Shown here: piece after piece, positions 1-8,702 of the stretch
Position numbering within the stretch: the stretch's first letter is position 1
Layout of the letters: each line of letters starts with the position of its first letter
NCBI RefSeq assembly: GCF_030817355.1
Contig: NZ_JAUSZH010000001.1
Location: 5,828,501-5,892,500, forward strand
Direction of reading: 5' to 3'
From: Streptomyces sp. V1I1
GTDB taxonomy: Bacteria > Actinomycetota > Actinomycetes > Streptomycetales > Streptomycetaceae
DNA length: 64,000 nucleotides
Notes under the pieces: model-generated
What the model saw: only the letters and a program-made list of their open reading frames with translations
What the model was told of the DNA's origin: nothing
Database searches by the model: none
Position numbers and translations under genes: made by a program

Positions 1-2
1 TG

Positions 3-3000
3 CTGAACAACCACATTCAACGGCGTGCCCTCACCATCGTCAGCAGCATTCTCCTGGTGCTGCAGACGCTTGTGTTCCTCGGACCCGCGCACGCATGGGC
101 GGGCGAAGACCAAGCAGTCGACACCGGCTTCGAGCCGCACAACGCGACGGCCAATCCCCGGAAGCCGTCACAGGTCGCCGTCATGCGGGGATGTACCGTC
201 CGCATCGACAACAACTTCGGTAAAGACGGCTTCCCGATCACGCGGTCGTCGACCCTCGCGTGTTCCGGGGACCCGTCCCTCGCCTTCGACTCACAGGGGC
301 GCCTGTTCGTCACTCATCTCTCGGACGATCTGAACACCACCGCCAATCGCTTCGGGGTGGGGGTCGCTCAGATCACCGACCTGACGACGACGGGGAACCA
401 GAATTACACCCCCGACCAGGTGAGCGGGAACAGCCCGAACAACCACGACAAGCAGTGGCTGGTGGCCGACGCCAACCCCACCAGCCCATACCGGGACAAC
501 CTCTACATCGTCTGGACACACCTCGGCGCCCCATGGCAGATCCAGTTCTCCCGCTTGGAGAACGGCAGCACGATCTGGTCGCCGCCGAGCGTCCTCTCCA
601 CGGCCGGAGAGGGGAACGTCTGGCCCTCCCACGCGGCCGTCGGCCCGAACGGCGACCTCTACGTTGCCTACCACGCCAACGGGTGCAACGAGGGGGCCGA
701 CGGGGCGCCCGGCCAGGGCACCACACAGCTCCTCCGCGACGGCTCCGGCGGGGCCGATTTCGCCGCCGGTACGGTCCCGCAGAAGACCGCGGCGTTCGGG
801 GCGGGGCAGGCCACCGTCACCTGCAACGTGCAGGACACCCCGGGCGGTGACATCCCGGGGGCCGACTTCTGGCTCCAGGGCAGCATGCAACCCTGGATCC
901 TCCCCGACCCGGCCCGGCCGGGGAACGTCTACGTCGTCGCCAACGACGACCCCAACGACGCCTTCGGGAACGGCGACGACGCCGACGTCGTCATCGCCCG
1001 CTCCACGGACAACGGGCAGACCTTCACCCGGGGCAGGGTCGACCACGGGCCGGGCCAGACCTTCGCCGTGATGCCCACCGCCCACATCGACCAGGACGGC
1101 AACGCGGTCGTCACCTGGTACGACAACCGCAGCGGCGAGACCAACGGCGGCACCGGGCCGAACGGGAGCAACAACTTTCTGCTGGAGCTCTACGGCACTA
1201 CGAGCCGGGACGGCGGGCAGACCTGGGCGCAGGACTTCCGGGTCAGCGACTCCCCCTTCGACCCCGACCTCAATGCCCCCTGCCGCTTCAGCTGCGCCGC
1301 CGGCTCCACCCAGCAGACCCTGCGCATCGGCGAGTACAACGGCGTGTGGACGGTCGACGGGATCGGCTACGCGACCTGGACCGGTAACGCCACCCCACCG
1401 GCGGGCGGTAACCCGGCCGCGGGAGCGCAGACCACCTACTACGACACGTTCTCGATGCTCGGAGCCTTCCCCGACACATTCGAACCGAACGAGGCGACCG
1501 ACACCGCCGTCGCCGCCGCACTCGGCTCGAACGACAGGTTCAACCAGGGCCGGCTCACCCTGCACAGCGCGACCGACGTCGACTTCTTCAGGGTCGAGGC
1601 CCGCCACACCGGACACCTGCACGCCGGAATCGCCTTCAACGAGGTGATCTCCGAGCTCCAGGTGCGCGCGTACGACAGGTTCGGCAACGAGGTCGGCACC
1701 GGAACCATCGCGGAGACCAGGCCGGGCAGCTCGACCAGCAAGCTCGCGATCCCGGTCGTCAAGGACCAGCCGTACTTCATCGCGGTCAGCGACAGCGGCA
1801 TCAGCGACCCGACCGAGCCGGGTCAGGCATCACCGACCGATCCGCCGGAAGCGACCTACGACCTCACCATCGTCAACCGCGCGGCCCCCGAACCCTTTGG
1901 CCTCGACCTCAAGCGCGAGTCGGACTCGGGCCGGATCGACAACGACGACGTCACCAATGTCGCCGGACCGGAGATCCTCCTCAGAGTCGACGACTCGGAG
2001 CTGCAGGCCGCGGGCATCGAGCTGTCGCCGGAGAACGGCACAGCCGCTCTCGAGGACGACGTCCCCGGCTACAAGGTGGCCGTGGAGCGTGACGGACAGC
2101 GCGTCGGCCTCGCACAGCCGGTGGACCCGACTCTCAAGCCAGGGGTGTACGAGATCGACCTGGACCCCGTCCTGGTGGAGGGGGAGCATCTGATCACCGC
2201 CGAGGTACTGATCGTCGACCCGTCGGACGACCCGGACAGCGCCGGCATCCTCCACGACACCGGCTCGGGCAAGGAGAGCGCGCACGCGCTGGCGATCACG
2301 CTCGACACGACCGCACCGGCCGCACCGCTCAGTGCCCCCGACCTGTTGTCGTCGAGCGACACCGGTGGCAACGACATCGACAACATCACGACGATCACCA
2401 AGCCCGCCTTCCAGGGCTCGTCGGTCGAGCCGAACGCATTGGTGCGGCTGACGGCCGATCCGCCGGCGGGGGGACCGTCCGTGGTCGGGAAGGACACCGT
2501 CACCTCGGGCGGTGAGTACGAGATCGTCAGCGATCCGCTCGACGACGGGACATACGACATGGCCGTGCGGTTCGAGGACCTCGCCGGCAATGTGAGCCCG
2601 GCGTCACCGTCCCTGCCGGTGACCATCGCCAACCAGTCGCTCACGCTGTCGGGCGCGACCGCGGACGTTCTCGTCGACGTCGACCAGGGCACCGTGACGG
2701 GTTACCCCGATATCCCGGGCGGCTTCGTCGGTATCCGCGGGATCCCAGTGGTGAACCTCGACGCGGCCGGCAACGGTCTGGCCATTCAGGGCGGAGAAGG
2801 CGACGAGTCGCTGACGTTCACACCGACGAGCGCGAATGGAGGGCGTCTGACCCGGACGAACTCGCCGCAGGTGCTGAACCTCTCCGGAGTGACGGGCGAC
2901 GTGGCGATCAACCCCGAGGGCGGCGACGACGAGGTCACCATCGTGGGCACTACAGGGGCCGATTCGATCCTCGGGACCGTGGACCTGCTGACCCTGCTCC

Positions 3001-3332
3001 GGGTCGAGGGGCTGCTGGGCCTCGAGATCACCACCGGCGAGACCGAGCGGATCGGCGTCACCGCGCGCGGCGGCAAGGACACGGTGGACCTCACCGCCAA
3101 GAACACGGTCAGCGCCCTGCTGTCCGTCGACTCGGGTCCCCCGAACACGGCCGCGCCGCCGCAGGGCGACACGCTGATCGTGCGCAGGGGCTCGCCCTTG
3201 GGCCTGCTCAGCAACGCGCCCGGCGGGCCGTTCACAGGAGAGGGGTCCGCTTTCGTCAGATACCCGCTGACGACCGGAGCCGAGACGCGCATCGACTACG
3301 CGCAGACGGAACGCGTGAAGCTCGTGCACTAG
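3..3332 (+). CDS. Large secreted beta-propeller protein (5' end cut by window)
   Basis: The frame is open to the left edge, so the start lies outside the window. The visible N-terminus is a signal peptide: two arginines, a run of hydrophobic residues and an AHA-like cleavage site about 32 residues in. The first 450 or so residues look like a sialidase-type propeller with Asp-box motifs (STDNGQTF and SRDGGQTW). A pre-peptidase C-terminal-like domain follows (around FEPNEATDTA, then DVDFFRV), then Ig-like beta domains and a Gly/Asp-rich RTX-like tail (GGDDEVTIVGTTGADSI). It is probably an exported surface or extracellular protein binding or degrading a glycan. The substrate cannot be told and no sialidase catalytic set was confirmed. 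A perfect hairpin terminator follows. Confidence 0.8.
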   Translation: MNNHIQRRALTIVSSILLVLQTLVFLGPAHAWAGEDQAVDTGFEPHNATANPRKPSQVAVMRGCTVRIDNNFGKDGFPITRSSTLACSGDPSLAFDSQGRLFVTHLSDDLNTTANRFGVGVAQITDLTTTGNQNYTPDQVSGNSPNNHDKQWLVADANPTSPYRDNLYIVWTHLGAPWQIQFSRLENGSTIWSPPSVLSTAGEGNVWPSHAAVGPNGDLYVAYHANGCNEGADGAPGQGTTQLLRDGSGGADFAAGTVPQKTAAFGAGQATVTCNVQDTPGGDIPGADFWLQGSMQPWILPDPARPGNVYVVANDDPNDAFGNGDDADVVIARSTDNGQTFTRGRVDHGPGQTFAVMPTAHIDQDGNAVVTWYDNRSGETNGGTGPNGSNNFLLELYGTTSRDGGQTWAQDFRVSDSPFDPDLNAPCRFSCAAGSTQQTLRIGEYNGVWTVDGIGYATWTGNATPPAGGNPAAGAQTTYYDTFSMLGAFPDTFEPNEATDTAVAAALGSNDRFNQGRLTLHSATDVDFFRVEARHTGHLHAGIAFNEVISELQVRAYDRFGNEVGTGTIAETRPGSSTSKLAIPVVKDQPYFIAVSDSGISDPTEPGQASPTDPPEATYDLTIVNRAAPEPFGLDLKRESDSGRIDNDDVTNVAGPEILLRVDDSELQAAGIELSPENGTAALEDDVPGYKVAVERDGQRVGLAQPVDPTLKPGVYEIDLDPVLVEGEHLITAEVLIVDPSDDPDSAGILHDTGSGKESAHALAITLDTTAPAAPLSAPDLLSSSDTGGNDIDNITTITKPAFQGSSVEPNALVRLTADPPAGGPSVVGKDTVTSGGEYEIVSDPLDDGTYDMAVRFEDLAGNVSPASPSLPVTIANQSLTLSGATADVLVDVDQGTVTGYPDIPGGFVGIRGIPVVNLDAAGNGLAIQGGEGDESLTFTPTSANGGRLTRTNSPQVLNLSGVTGDVAINPEGGDDEVTIVGTTGADSILGTVDLLTLLRVEGLLGLEITTGETERIGVTARGGKDTVDLTAKNTVSALLSVDSGPPNTAAPPQGDTLIVRRGSPLGLLSNAPGGPFTGEGSAFVRYPLTTGAETRIDYAQTERVKLVH

Positions 3333-3370
3333 AGCACGCAGCCGAACACGCCGCGGCCGTCGTGGCCGTC

Positions 3371-3411
3371 ACGCTGCGCCCTGCCCGGGTTCACGGGGCA
3401 GGGCGCAGCGT
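3371..3411 (+). terminator. Hairpin terminator after the propeller gene
   Basis: Perfect 16-bp inverted repeat (3371-3386 with 3396-3411) around a 9-nt loop, 38 nt downstream of the stop codon. There is no clear T-run, as is usual in Streptomyces. Confidence 0.8.
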
Positions 3412-3552
3412 GCTGACGCGCCGCGCCCGGTTCGCTGCGCCACGAACGCTCGGGCACGCCAAGGCAGCACCGACAACGAGGCCACAGCCCACGAAACTCC
3501 AGTCCCCCTCGCCAGAAACTACCCAACCGTTGAGGCAAAGACCGTTGCCGTA

Positions 3553-4290
3553 CTAGGACTGGACGGGAAGCTCCGCCACCGCGAGGCCGGGGGCCGCGGT
3601 GCCCGCGTCGGCGGTCATCGCACCGTCCGGGCCCCAGACGGCGCTGCCGCCGCGGCAGTCACCGGCGTCGCTGAGCCCCACGGCGTTGCCGAGAACCACG
3701 TACAGGCCGTTGTCCCTGGCCCGGACCGGGTAGACCGCCTCGAAGGAGTCGTTCTCCACATCGAGCGCCGAACTGGCCACGTACACCTGGCAGTTGTCCT
3801 GTTTCGCTCGCTCGGCGAGCTCCGGGAAACGGTTGTCGTAGCAGATCGCCAGTGCGAAACGGACGCCGTCGAGGGTGAACCGGCCGTCGGCCGTGCCCGC
3901 CTCGAAGATGTCGAGCTCAGGGCCGTGCAGATGCTGCTTGTCGTAGCGGGTGAGGAGCTCACCGCGCGGGCCGACGACGAGCGAGGCGATGGCGGGCCGC
4001 GCGCCGCCGGTGCGGGCGGCGACGCAGTTCACCACGGCGGCGATGCGCTCCTCGCGGCACGCCTCGCGTATGGGGTCGAGCCGCGGATCGTCCTCCTCGA
4101 CCCAGAGCGCCGGGTCCTTGGCGATGAGCTCCAGCTCGTACCCCGTCACGGCCAGCTCGGCGAACACGACCAGATCCGCGCCCTGAACGGACGCCGCGCG
4201 GATGAGGCCGTGCATGGCGTGGACATTGGCGTCGACATCGCCCGGCACGGACGCGAATTGCGCAGCTGCGATCTTCATGCGTCCCATCAT
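3553..4290 (-). CDS. Carbon-nitrogen hydrolase (nitrilase superfamily)
   Basis: A cytoplasmic amidase-type enzyme of about 245 residues, the usual length for the family. The Glu-Lys-Cys triad is visible: Glu45 in VFAELAVTGYE, Lys118 in RYDKQHL and Cys150 in LAICYDN. These enzymes hydrolyse amide or nitrile C-N bonds, and the substrate cannot be inferred here. The start at 4290 is chosen because GGTGAG lies 6 nt upstream; further ATGs at 4287 and 4278 (MKIAAAQ) are possible. The next gene, a LysE-type exporter, is divergent across about 70 bp. Confidence 0.88.
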   Translation of the reverse strand: MMGRMKIAAAQFASVPGDVDANVHAMHGLIRAASVQGADLVVFAELAVTGYELELIAKDPALWVEEDDPRLDPIREACREERIAAVVNCVAARTGGARPAIASLVVGPRGELLTRYDKQHLHGPELDIFEAGTADGRFTLDGVRFALAICYDNRFPELAERAKQDNCQVYVASSALDVENDSFEAVYPVRARDNGLYVVLGNAVGLSDAGDCRGGSAVWGPDGAMTADAGTAAPGLAVAELPVQS

Positions 4291-4360
4291 CGCCGTCTCA
4301 CCATCCGGGAGAAAGCCGTAGTCGATTGCTCGTGGGGGCGGCGCTGGCGAGCATCGGCGC

Positions 4361-4969
4361 ATGACCGAAGTGATCGCAGTCGCCGTCATCACCGTCCTCG
4401 CCGTCATCAGCCCGGGCGCCGACTTCGCGATGGTGGTGCGCAACAGCTATCTGTACGGCCGTACGACGGGGCTGCTCGGGGCGGTGGGTGTGGCCGCGGG
4501 CGTCCTGGTCCATGTCACGTACACGATGCTCGGCGTCGGCCTGCTGATCGCGTCGTCGACGGAGTTGTTCACGGCGATCAAACTGGTCGGCGCGGCGTAC
4601 CTGGTCTACATCGGCGTACGCACCTTCAGGGCGCGCCCCGATCTGGCGGTGGACCTGGAGTCCAAGCCGGGCCTGACGCGCCTGGGCGCGCTGCGCACCG
4701 GCTTCCTCACGAATGCGCTCAACCCGAAGACGACGCTCTTCGTGGTCTCCACGTTCACCCAGGTGGTGGGCCCGGACACCCACCTGTGGCAACAGGCGGG
4801 CTACGGCCTGTTCATGTCCTTCGCCCACCTGGCGTGGTTCGGCGCGGTGGCGCTGTTCTTCTCCAACTCCCGCTTGCGCACGGCGATGCTGCGCTGGCAA
4901 AAGACCCTGAACCGAGCGATCGGCTCGGTCCTGGTGGGCCTGGGAGTCACTCTGGGCTTCGCCCGCTGA
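4361..4969 (+). CDS. LysE/RhtB-family amino-acid exporter
   Basis: A 202-residue inner-membrane protein with about six hydrophobic segments. The N-terminal SPGADFAMVVRN motif and the NPK motif (NALNPKTTLF, around residue 120) are typical of LysE/RhtB translocators. These export amino acids or related small metabolites by proton antiport. It is divergent from the C-N hydrolase, and the pair might share a function, but nothing in the sequence proves that. Confidence 0.9.
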   Translation: MTEVIAVAVITVLAVISPGADFAMVVRNSYLYGRTTGLLGAVGVAAGVLVHVTYTMLGVGLLIASSTELFTAIKLVGAAYLVYIGVRTFRARPDLAVDLESKPGLTRLGALRTGFLTNALNPKTTLFVVSTFTQVVGPDTHLWQQAGYGLFMSFAHLAWFGAVALFFSNSRLRTAMLRWQKTLNRAIGSVLVGLGVTLGFAR

Positions 4970-5498
4970 GCCTGCTTCACCCCGCCCGCGCAGCCGGGGC
5001 TGTGTCCGGGCGGCGCGAAGCTGCCGCCTCCGGGGATACGGGAGCTCAGCCACACCCCGTTGGCCGGTTCCCCGGGCCGAAGCGCTCGCAGCCGGCGTCG
5101 CCACCGCGGGGCCCGGGGTGCGGGGCTCCACCCCAACACCAGCCCGCCGCAGGCGAACCCGGGCCCGCTCGGCGCTGCCACCCCCGGGCCGCCCCCACTT
5201 CAAGGGCGCGGGTCCCCGGCCCGCTTGGCGCGGGCGGCGGAAGCTACTGCCGCGTCTCCTGCGGCGCGAAGCTGCCGCCCTCGGGTGTGGGGCCGCCCCA
5301 TGTCAGTGGGCAAGTCTGCGACGGGCGAGCGGGCGAGCGGGCGAGCGGGCGAGCGGACCGACCGGCCGTGCTTGGCGCGGGCGGGCCGCCGCCGTCCTCA
5401 CGCGGCGCGAAGCTGCCGCGCCCGGGGTGTGGGGCCGCCCCCACTTCAAAGGGCGGGTGGGTGGGGACAAGCCCCGCCGCAGGCGGCCCCCGGCCCCC
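4970..5498. repeat. Gene-free stretch with mixed short repeats
   Basis: No convincing coding region. The 16-mer GGCGCGAAGCTGCCGC occurs three times (5012, 5263, 5404). The octamer gggcgagc occurs four times in tandem (5323-5354). Variants of GGGGCCGCCCC(CA)CTTCAA(A)GGGC occur near 5187, 5291 and 5430. The whole stretch looks like a pile-up of decayed, self-similar intergenic repeats between two convergent genes. Confidence 0.65.
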
Positions 5499-6740
5499 TC
5501 AGCCCGACGTCTCCGCCGCCACGCGGATAATCGCCCGGACCTGCCCGATGATGTCCACCCGGTTCCGCACGAACTCCGGGTCCGTGATCTCCGTCGTGTT
5601 CCCCGTCCCGAACTGCAGCACCGGCGTATGCACATGGCCCCCCGGAATCTCCAGCCCCAACCGGTCCCGCAGCAGCGTCGCCCGGTACGCGATCTCGTTC
5701 GAGAGGTAGTTGCCGCCGCCGCCCGCGCGCGCCGTCGAGCCGGGTGTCGGGCCCCCGGGGCTGACCACCGGTGTCGTGCCGCCCTGCGGGATCTCCGTCA
5801 CCGTCGTGTTGTCGTACACCGGGAAGCGCCCCGTCTGCGCCGCCACAATCGCCTTGTACGGAAGCGTCGTCGTCGTCCACTGCGGCTGCGACGCCGGATC
5901 GGTCACCGGCACCGTCTCCGTGCGCGAGACGTTCTCGTTGTCCCCGAACCCGCCCCGCCACGCGCCATTGGAGCGCTCGATGTCGATACGGCCCACCCGC
6001 CCCTGGCTCACCGTCGTGAACAGGTCGGCCTTCGGCAGCTGCGTGCGCAACGTCCGCTCCACCGTGCCGTCCGCGAAGTCCTGCCAGCGGACGGGGAAGA
6101 CAGCCGTCTCGATCCGGGCGGGCCCGTCCGCCGTGCGGATCCAGGTGCCGTCCAGCGCCAGCGCAGTCGCCCCGGACGGGTTGCTTATTCGTATGTCGCG
6201 GTCCAGCGTGAAGGGGTCGAAGCCCGTCATCACGATCCGCTTGAAGCCCCTCCCCGCGGGGAGGTCCATCGAGTCCTGGCCGCGTGACGAGCGCTCGAGG
6301 CGGTCAAGGAGCCGCGCCCGTTCCGTGTCCGTCAGGCCGAACTCCGGCTGCCACTGCCGCAGTTCGCGGGTCATCCCGAGCCGCGCCCAGTACAGCGGCC
6401 GGTCGTCGTCCCGGCTCAGATCGCCCCGCGCCGGGCCGCGGCCCTGCGCCCGGTCCACCGCCCGGTCCCACAGCTGCGCGCCCTGCCGTACGACAGCCCG
6501 CTCGGCCTGCCGGAAGGACCGCGTCCCCTCCAGCGCCTGCGCGAACCGCGGCGCCACGGTGTCGAATCCGCTGCGCCGCAGGATCTCCTGGGGCACGGCC
6601 TTGTCGAGCCGCTGCTCCTCGACGGTGAACGGCGAAGCGGGCGCAGGCGCCGGATCGGCCGCGGCGAGCGGTGAGCCGGTGAGGGCGAGTACGAGGAGGG
6701 CGACGCCAACTACGTCCAGGCGCACGCGTATTCGGGACAC
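5499..6740 (-). CDS. Secreted pyroglutamyl-peptidase-like protein, Cys replaced by Ser
   Basis: A 413-residue protein with a signal peptide (first 28 or so residues) and an extra N-terminal region of about 130 residues. The C-terminal two-thirds match the peptidase C15 fold: the entry motif IVMTGFDPF (169-177), then SQGRVGRIDIERSNG, which carries the family's catalytic Glu (Glu255), then NYLSNEIAYR where the catalytic Cys is normally found, then VHTPVLQ with the catalytic His (His371). The Cys position is Ser347. Bacterial C15 enzymes are normally cytoplasmic and about 215 residues long, so export, the N-terminal extension and the Cys-to-Ser change are all unusual. It may be a serine hydrolase, a binding protein or inactive. 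GTG start with GGAAGG 6 nt upstream. Confidence 0.75.
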   Translation of the reverse strand: MSRIRVRLDVVGVALLVLALTGSPLAAADPAPAPASPFTVEEQRLDKAVPQEILRRSGFDTVAPRFAQALEGTRSFRQAERAVVRQGAQLWDRAVDRAQGRGPARGDLSRDDDRPLYWARLGMTRELRQWQPEFGLTDTERARLLDRLERSSRGQDSMDLPAGRGFKRIVMTGFDPFTLDRDIRISNPSGATALALDGTWIRTADGPARIETAVFPVRWQDFADGTVERTLRTQLPKADLFTTVSQGRVGRIDIERSNGAWRGGFGDNENVSRTETVPVTDPASQPQWTTTTLPYKAIVAAQTGRFPVYDNTTVTEIPQGGTTPVVSPGGPTPGSTARAGGGGNYLSNEIAYRATLLRDRLGLEIPGGHVHTPVLQFGTGNTTEITDPEFVRNRVDIIGQVRAIIRVAAETSG

Positions 6741-6895
6741 GGGAATCCTTCCGTCGGGTGGCGGAAGTATCGCGTCCGTGCCGTGCCCCTGGCTACCGCG
6801 TCACTCCCGCCGCTCCGGCCGCTCCGCCCCCAGCAGCCACCGCCCGGCGGCTGCCCGGCGAAGCAGCCCGGTACGCGGGGTCCGGTACGCGGGGG

Positions 6896-6912
6896 CCGGG
6901 GCAAAGCCCCGG
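6896..6912 (-). terminator. GGGGC/GCCCC hairpin abutting the SGNH hydrolase stop
   Basis: CCGGGGC-AAA-GCCCCGG lies 1 nt beyond the stop codon of the minus-strand gene ending at 6914. Nearly the same element sits at the stops of the genes ending at 14360 and 61895. Confidence 0.6.
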
Positions 6913-6913
6913 T

Positions 6914-7831
6914 TCACGACCGTGGTGGCTTCGCCGCCGTGACGTTGCGGTAGGCGATCTCCGCGAGCCGCCCCTGCCCGTTCTTGCTCGGGTGGAACCA
7001 GTCCCAGCGGCTCAACTGCTCACCCTTGAACCGGTAGTCGAAGACCGCGCCGCCGTCGTACCGGCAGCGCAGATCCTTCCCGCAGAGGTCCTTGAGCACC
7101 TCGTTGTACGCCACGACCCGCTCATGCACCCGGTCCCGCCGCTGCTGGGCCTTCACGCTCTCGTCCTCCGCGTTGCCCAGCATGGAGGCGCAGATGCCCA
7201 GCTTCCAGATCTGCCGGCCCAGTGGATTGCCGCGCCCGGTCGACCAGAGCCGCTTGAGATCCGGCACGCTCGACACGTACACCTGAGCCTTCGGTGCACT
7301 GCGCCGTAACTGCCGCAGTGCCGCCGTGAAGGAACTCCGGAACTCCTCGACCGGAGTCATCCGGTCCGCCGTGTCCGCGCAGGCGTCGTTCGCGCCGACC
7401 ATCACCGTCACCAGCTCGGGCTTCTTGGCCGCCGCCTGCGTCATCTGCTCGGCCAGGTCCGCCACATCGGCCCCGGAGCGGGCGAAGTTCCAACTGCGCT
7501 CCGTAACCGCGGGCTGCCCGATCAGCCGCATCGCCAGGCTGCGCACCGTGGCGTCCGTGCCGGTCGCCCAGGACACCTCCGGGCAGTCGGAGAGCACCAC
7601 GCAGGCGTCGAAGCCGCGGGTGATGGAGTCGCCGACGGCGGCGATGGAGTCGGGGCTGCGGTCCCATACGGGGGTGGGGCTGGGCGACGGCCGCCGCTTG
7701 GCGGGGGAGCCGTTGCCTCGCGTATCCGACGCGGAGTCACATCCGGCCAGGACGCCGGTCGCGAGGAGGACCGCCGCCGTCAGCGCTGCCGCCGCGCTGC
7801 GCGAACGGCGCTTCCGGCTCGTCTCCCGCAT
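6914..7831 (-). CDS. SGNH/GDSL-family lipoprotein hydrolase
   Basis: A 305-residue predicted lipoprotein. A basic N-terminus and hydrophobic stretch lead to the lipobox LAGC (Cys31), followed by a Pro/Ser-rich linker. The SGNH blocks are present: GDSIT with nucleophile Ser69, GANDAC (block III) and DWFHPS (block V, catalytic Asp and His). It is likely an extracytoplasmic esterase or lipase. Several added cysteines (CVVLSDC, GICAS, CGKDLRC) suggest disulfides. ATG start with GGAGGGG 8 nt upstream. Confidence 0.9.
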   Translation of the reverse strand: MRETSRKRRSRSAAAALTAAVLLATGVLAGCDSASDTRGNGSPAKRRPSPSPTPVWDRSPDSIAAVGDSITRGFDACVVLSDCPEVSWATGTDATVRSLAMRLIGQPAVTERSWNFARSGADVADLAEQMTQAAAKKPELVTVMVGANDACADTADRMTPVEEFRSSFTAALRQLRRSAPKAQVYVSSVPDLKRLWSTGRGNPLGRQIWKLGICASMLGNAEDESVKAQQRRDRVHERVVAYNEVLKDLCGKDLRCRYDGGAVFDYRFKGEQLSRWDWFHPSKNGQGRLAEIAYRNVTAAKPPRS

Positions 7832-8092
7832 GCCCAGATCCCCTCCGTATCACCGGTCCGTGACGTCCTGCCGAGTGAAAGCTTGGTGCGTACGGGCTCC
7901 CGGACCGACATTACGTCACCTCTTGGCCACCTGCTCACGGTAGCTTTTTCCCGTCGACCCAGAGGCATCGTGCCCATCGGCTCCGGTAAATTACATCACG
8001 TCACATACTGTCCCTTTTGTGGAGTTTGACTCCCGATGCTGTTTACTGAGGCCGCTGGGAAAGGCGATCCTCGTCCCACACTGGAGGTCCCG

Positions 8093-8587
8093 GTGACGAC
8101 ACGTGGCGTTCTGTACGTTCACTCCGCGCCGCGCGCGCTGTGCCCGCACGTCGAATGGGCGGTGGCGGGTGTTCTTGGTGTGCGGGTCCAGCTCGACTGG
8201 ATCCGCCAGCCCGCGTCGCCCGGCACCTGGAGAGCCGAGTTCTCCTGGCAGGGCGAGGTGGGCACGGCCTCCAAACTCGCCTCGGCGCTGCGCGGCTGGC
8301 AGATGCTGCGCTTCGAGGTGACCGCCGAGCCCTGCCCCACGGCGGAGGGCGAGCGCTACAGCGCCACGCCCGGGCTCGGCATCTTTCACGCCGTCACCGG
8401 GATCCACGGCGACATCCTGATCCCGGAGGACCGGCTGCGCGCCGCGCTGGCGCGCTCGGCGCAGGGTGAGACGGAGCTCGAGGCGGAGATCGCGAAGCTG
8501 CTGGGCAAGCCGTGGGACGACGAACTGGAGCCCTTCCGGTACGCGGGGGAGGGCGCGCCGGTCCGCTGGCTCCACCAGGTCGTCTGA
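8093..8587 (+). CDS. DUF3145 protein
   Basis: An actinobacterial protein of unknown function, 164 residues. It begins (V/M)TTRGVLYVHSAPRALCPHVEW, the conserved start of DUF3145. The GTG at 8093 is chosen over an in-frame ATG at 8036 because GGAGG lies 7 nt upstream and because family members start here. No membrane segment or signal is seen. It is convergent with fabF and shares a terminator with it. The position next to the fatty-acid synthase cluster is suggestive only. Confidence 0.85.
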   Translation: MTTRGVLYVHSAPRALCPHVEWAVAGVLGVRVQLDWIRQPASPGTWRAEFSWQGEVGTASKLASALRGWQMLRFEVTAEPCPTAEGERYSATPGLGIFHAVTGIHGDILIPEDRLRAALARSAQGETELEAEIAKLLGKPWDDELEPFRYAGEGAPVRWLHQVV

Positions 8588-8605
8588 CCGGACGCGAGAG
8601 GACAC

Positions 8606-8647
8606 ACGCGAAAGGGCCTCCACCGCGCGGTGGGGGCCCTTTCGCGT
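8606..8647. terminator. Bidirectional terminator between DUF3145 gene and fabF
   Basis: Thirteen-bp outer arms (8606-8618 with 8635-8647) enclose a 14-bp palindrome, CCACCGCGCGGTGG, giving a long nearly continuous stem between convergent genes. Confidence 0.85.
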
Positions 8648-8702
8648 ACGAACAGAAGCTCAGCCGGAGTCAGTCGGAGTCAGCCGGAGATCAGCCGCAG
8701 AC

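Noticed and set aside
291..1622. Long minus-strand open frame opposite the propeller gene
   Set aside because: Low-complexity Val/Gly/Arg composition and no ribosome site; it is the antisense shadow of a well-supported gene, as GC-rich DNA produces.
5323..5354. CRISPR-like array
   Set aside because: Octamer repeats are contiguous without spacers and no cas genes are present.
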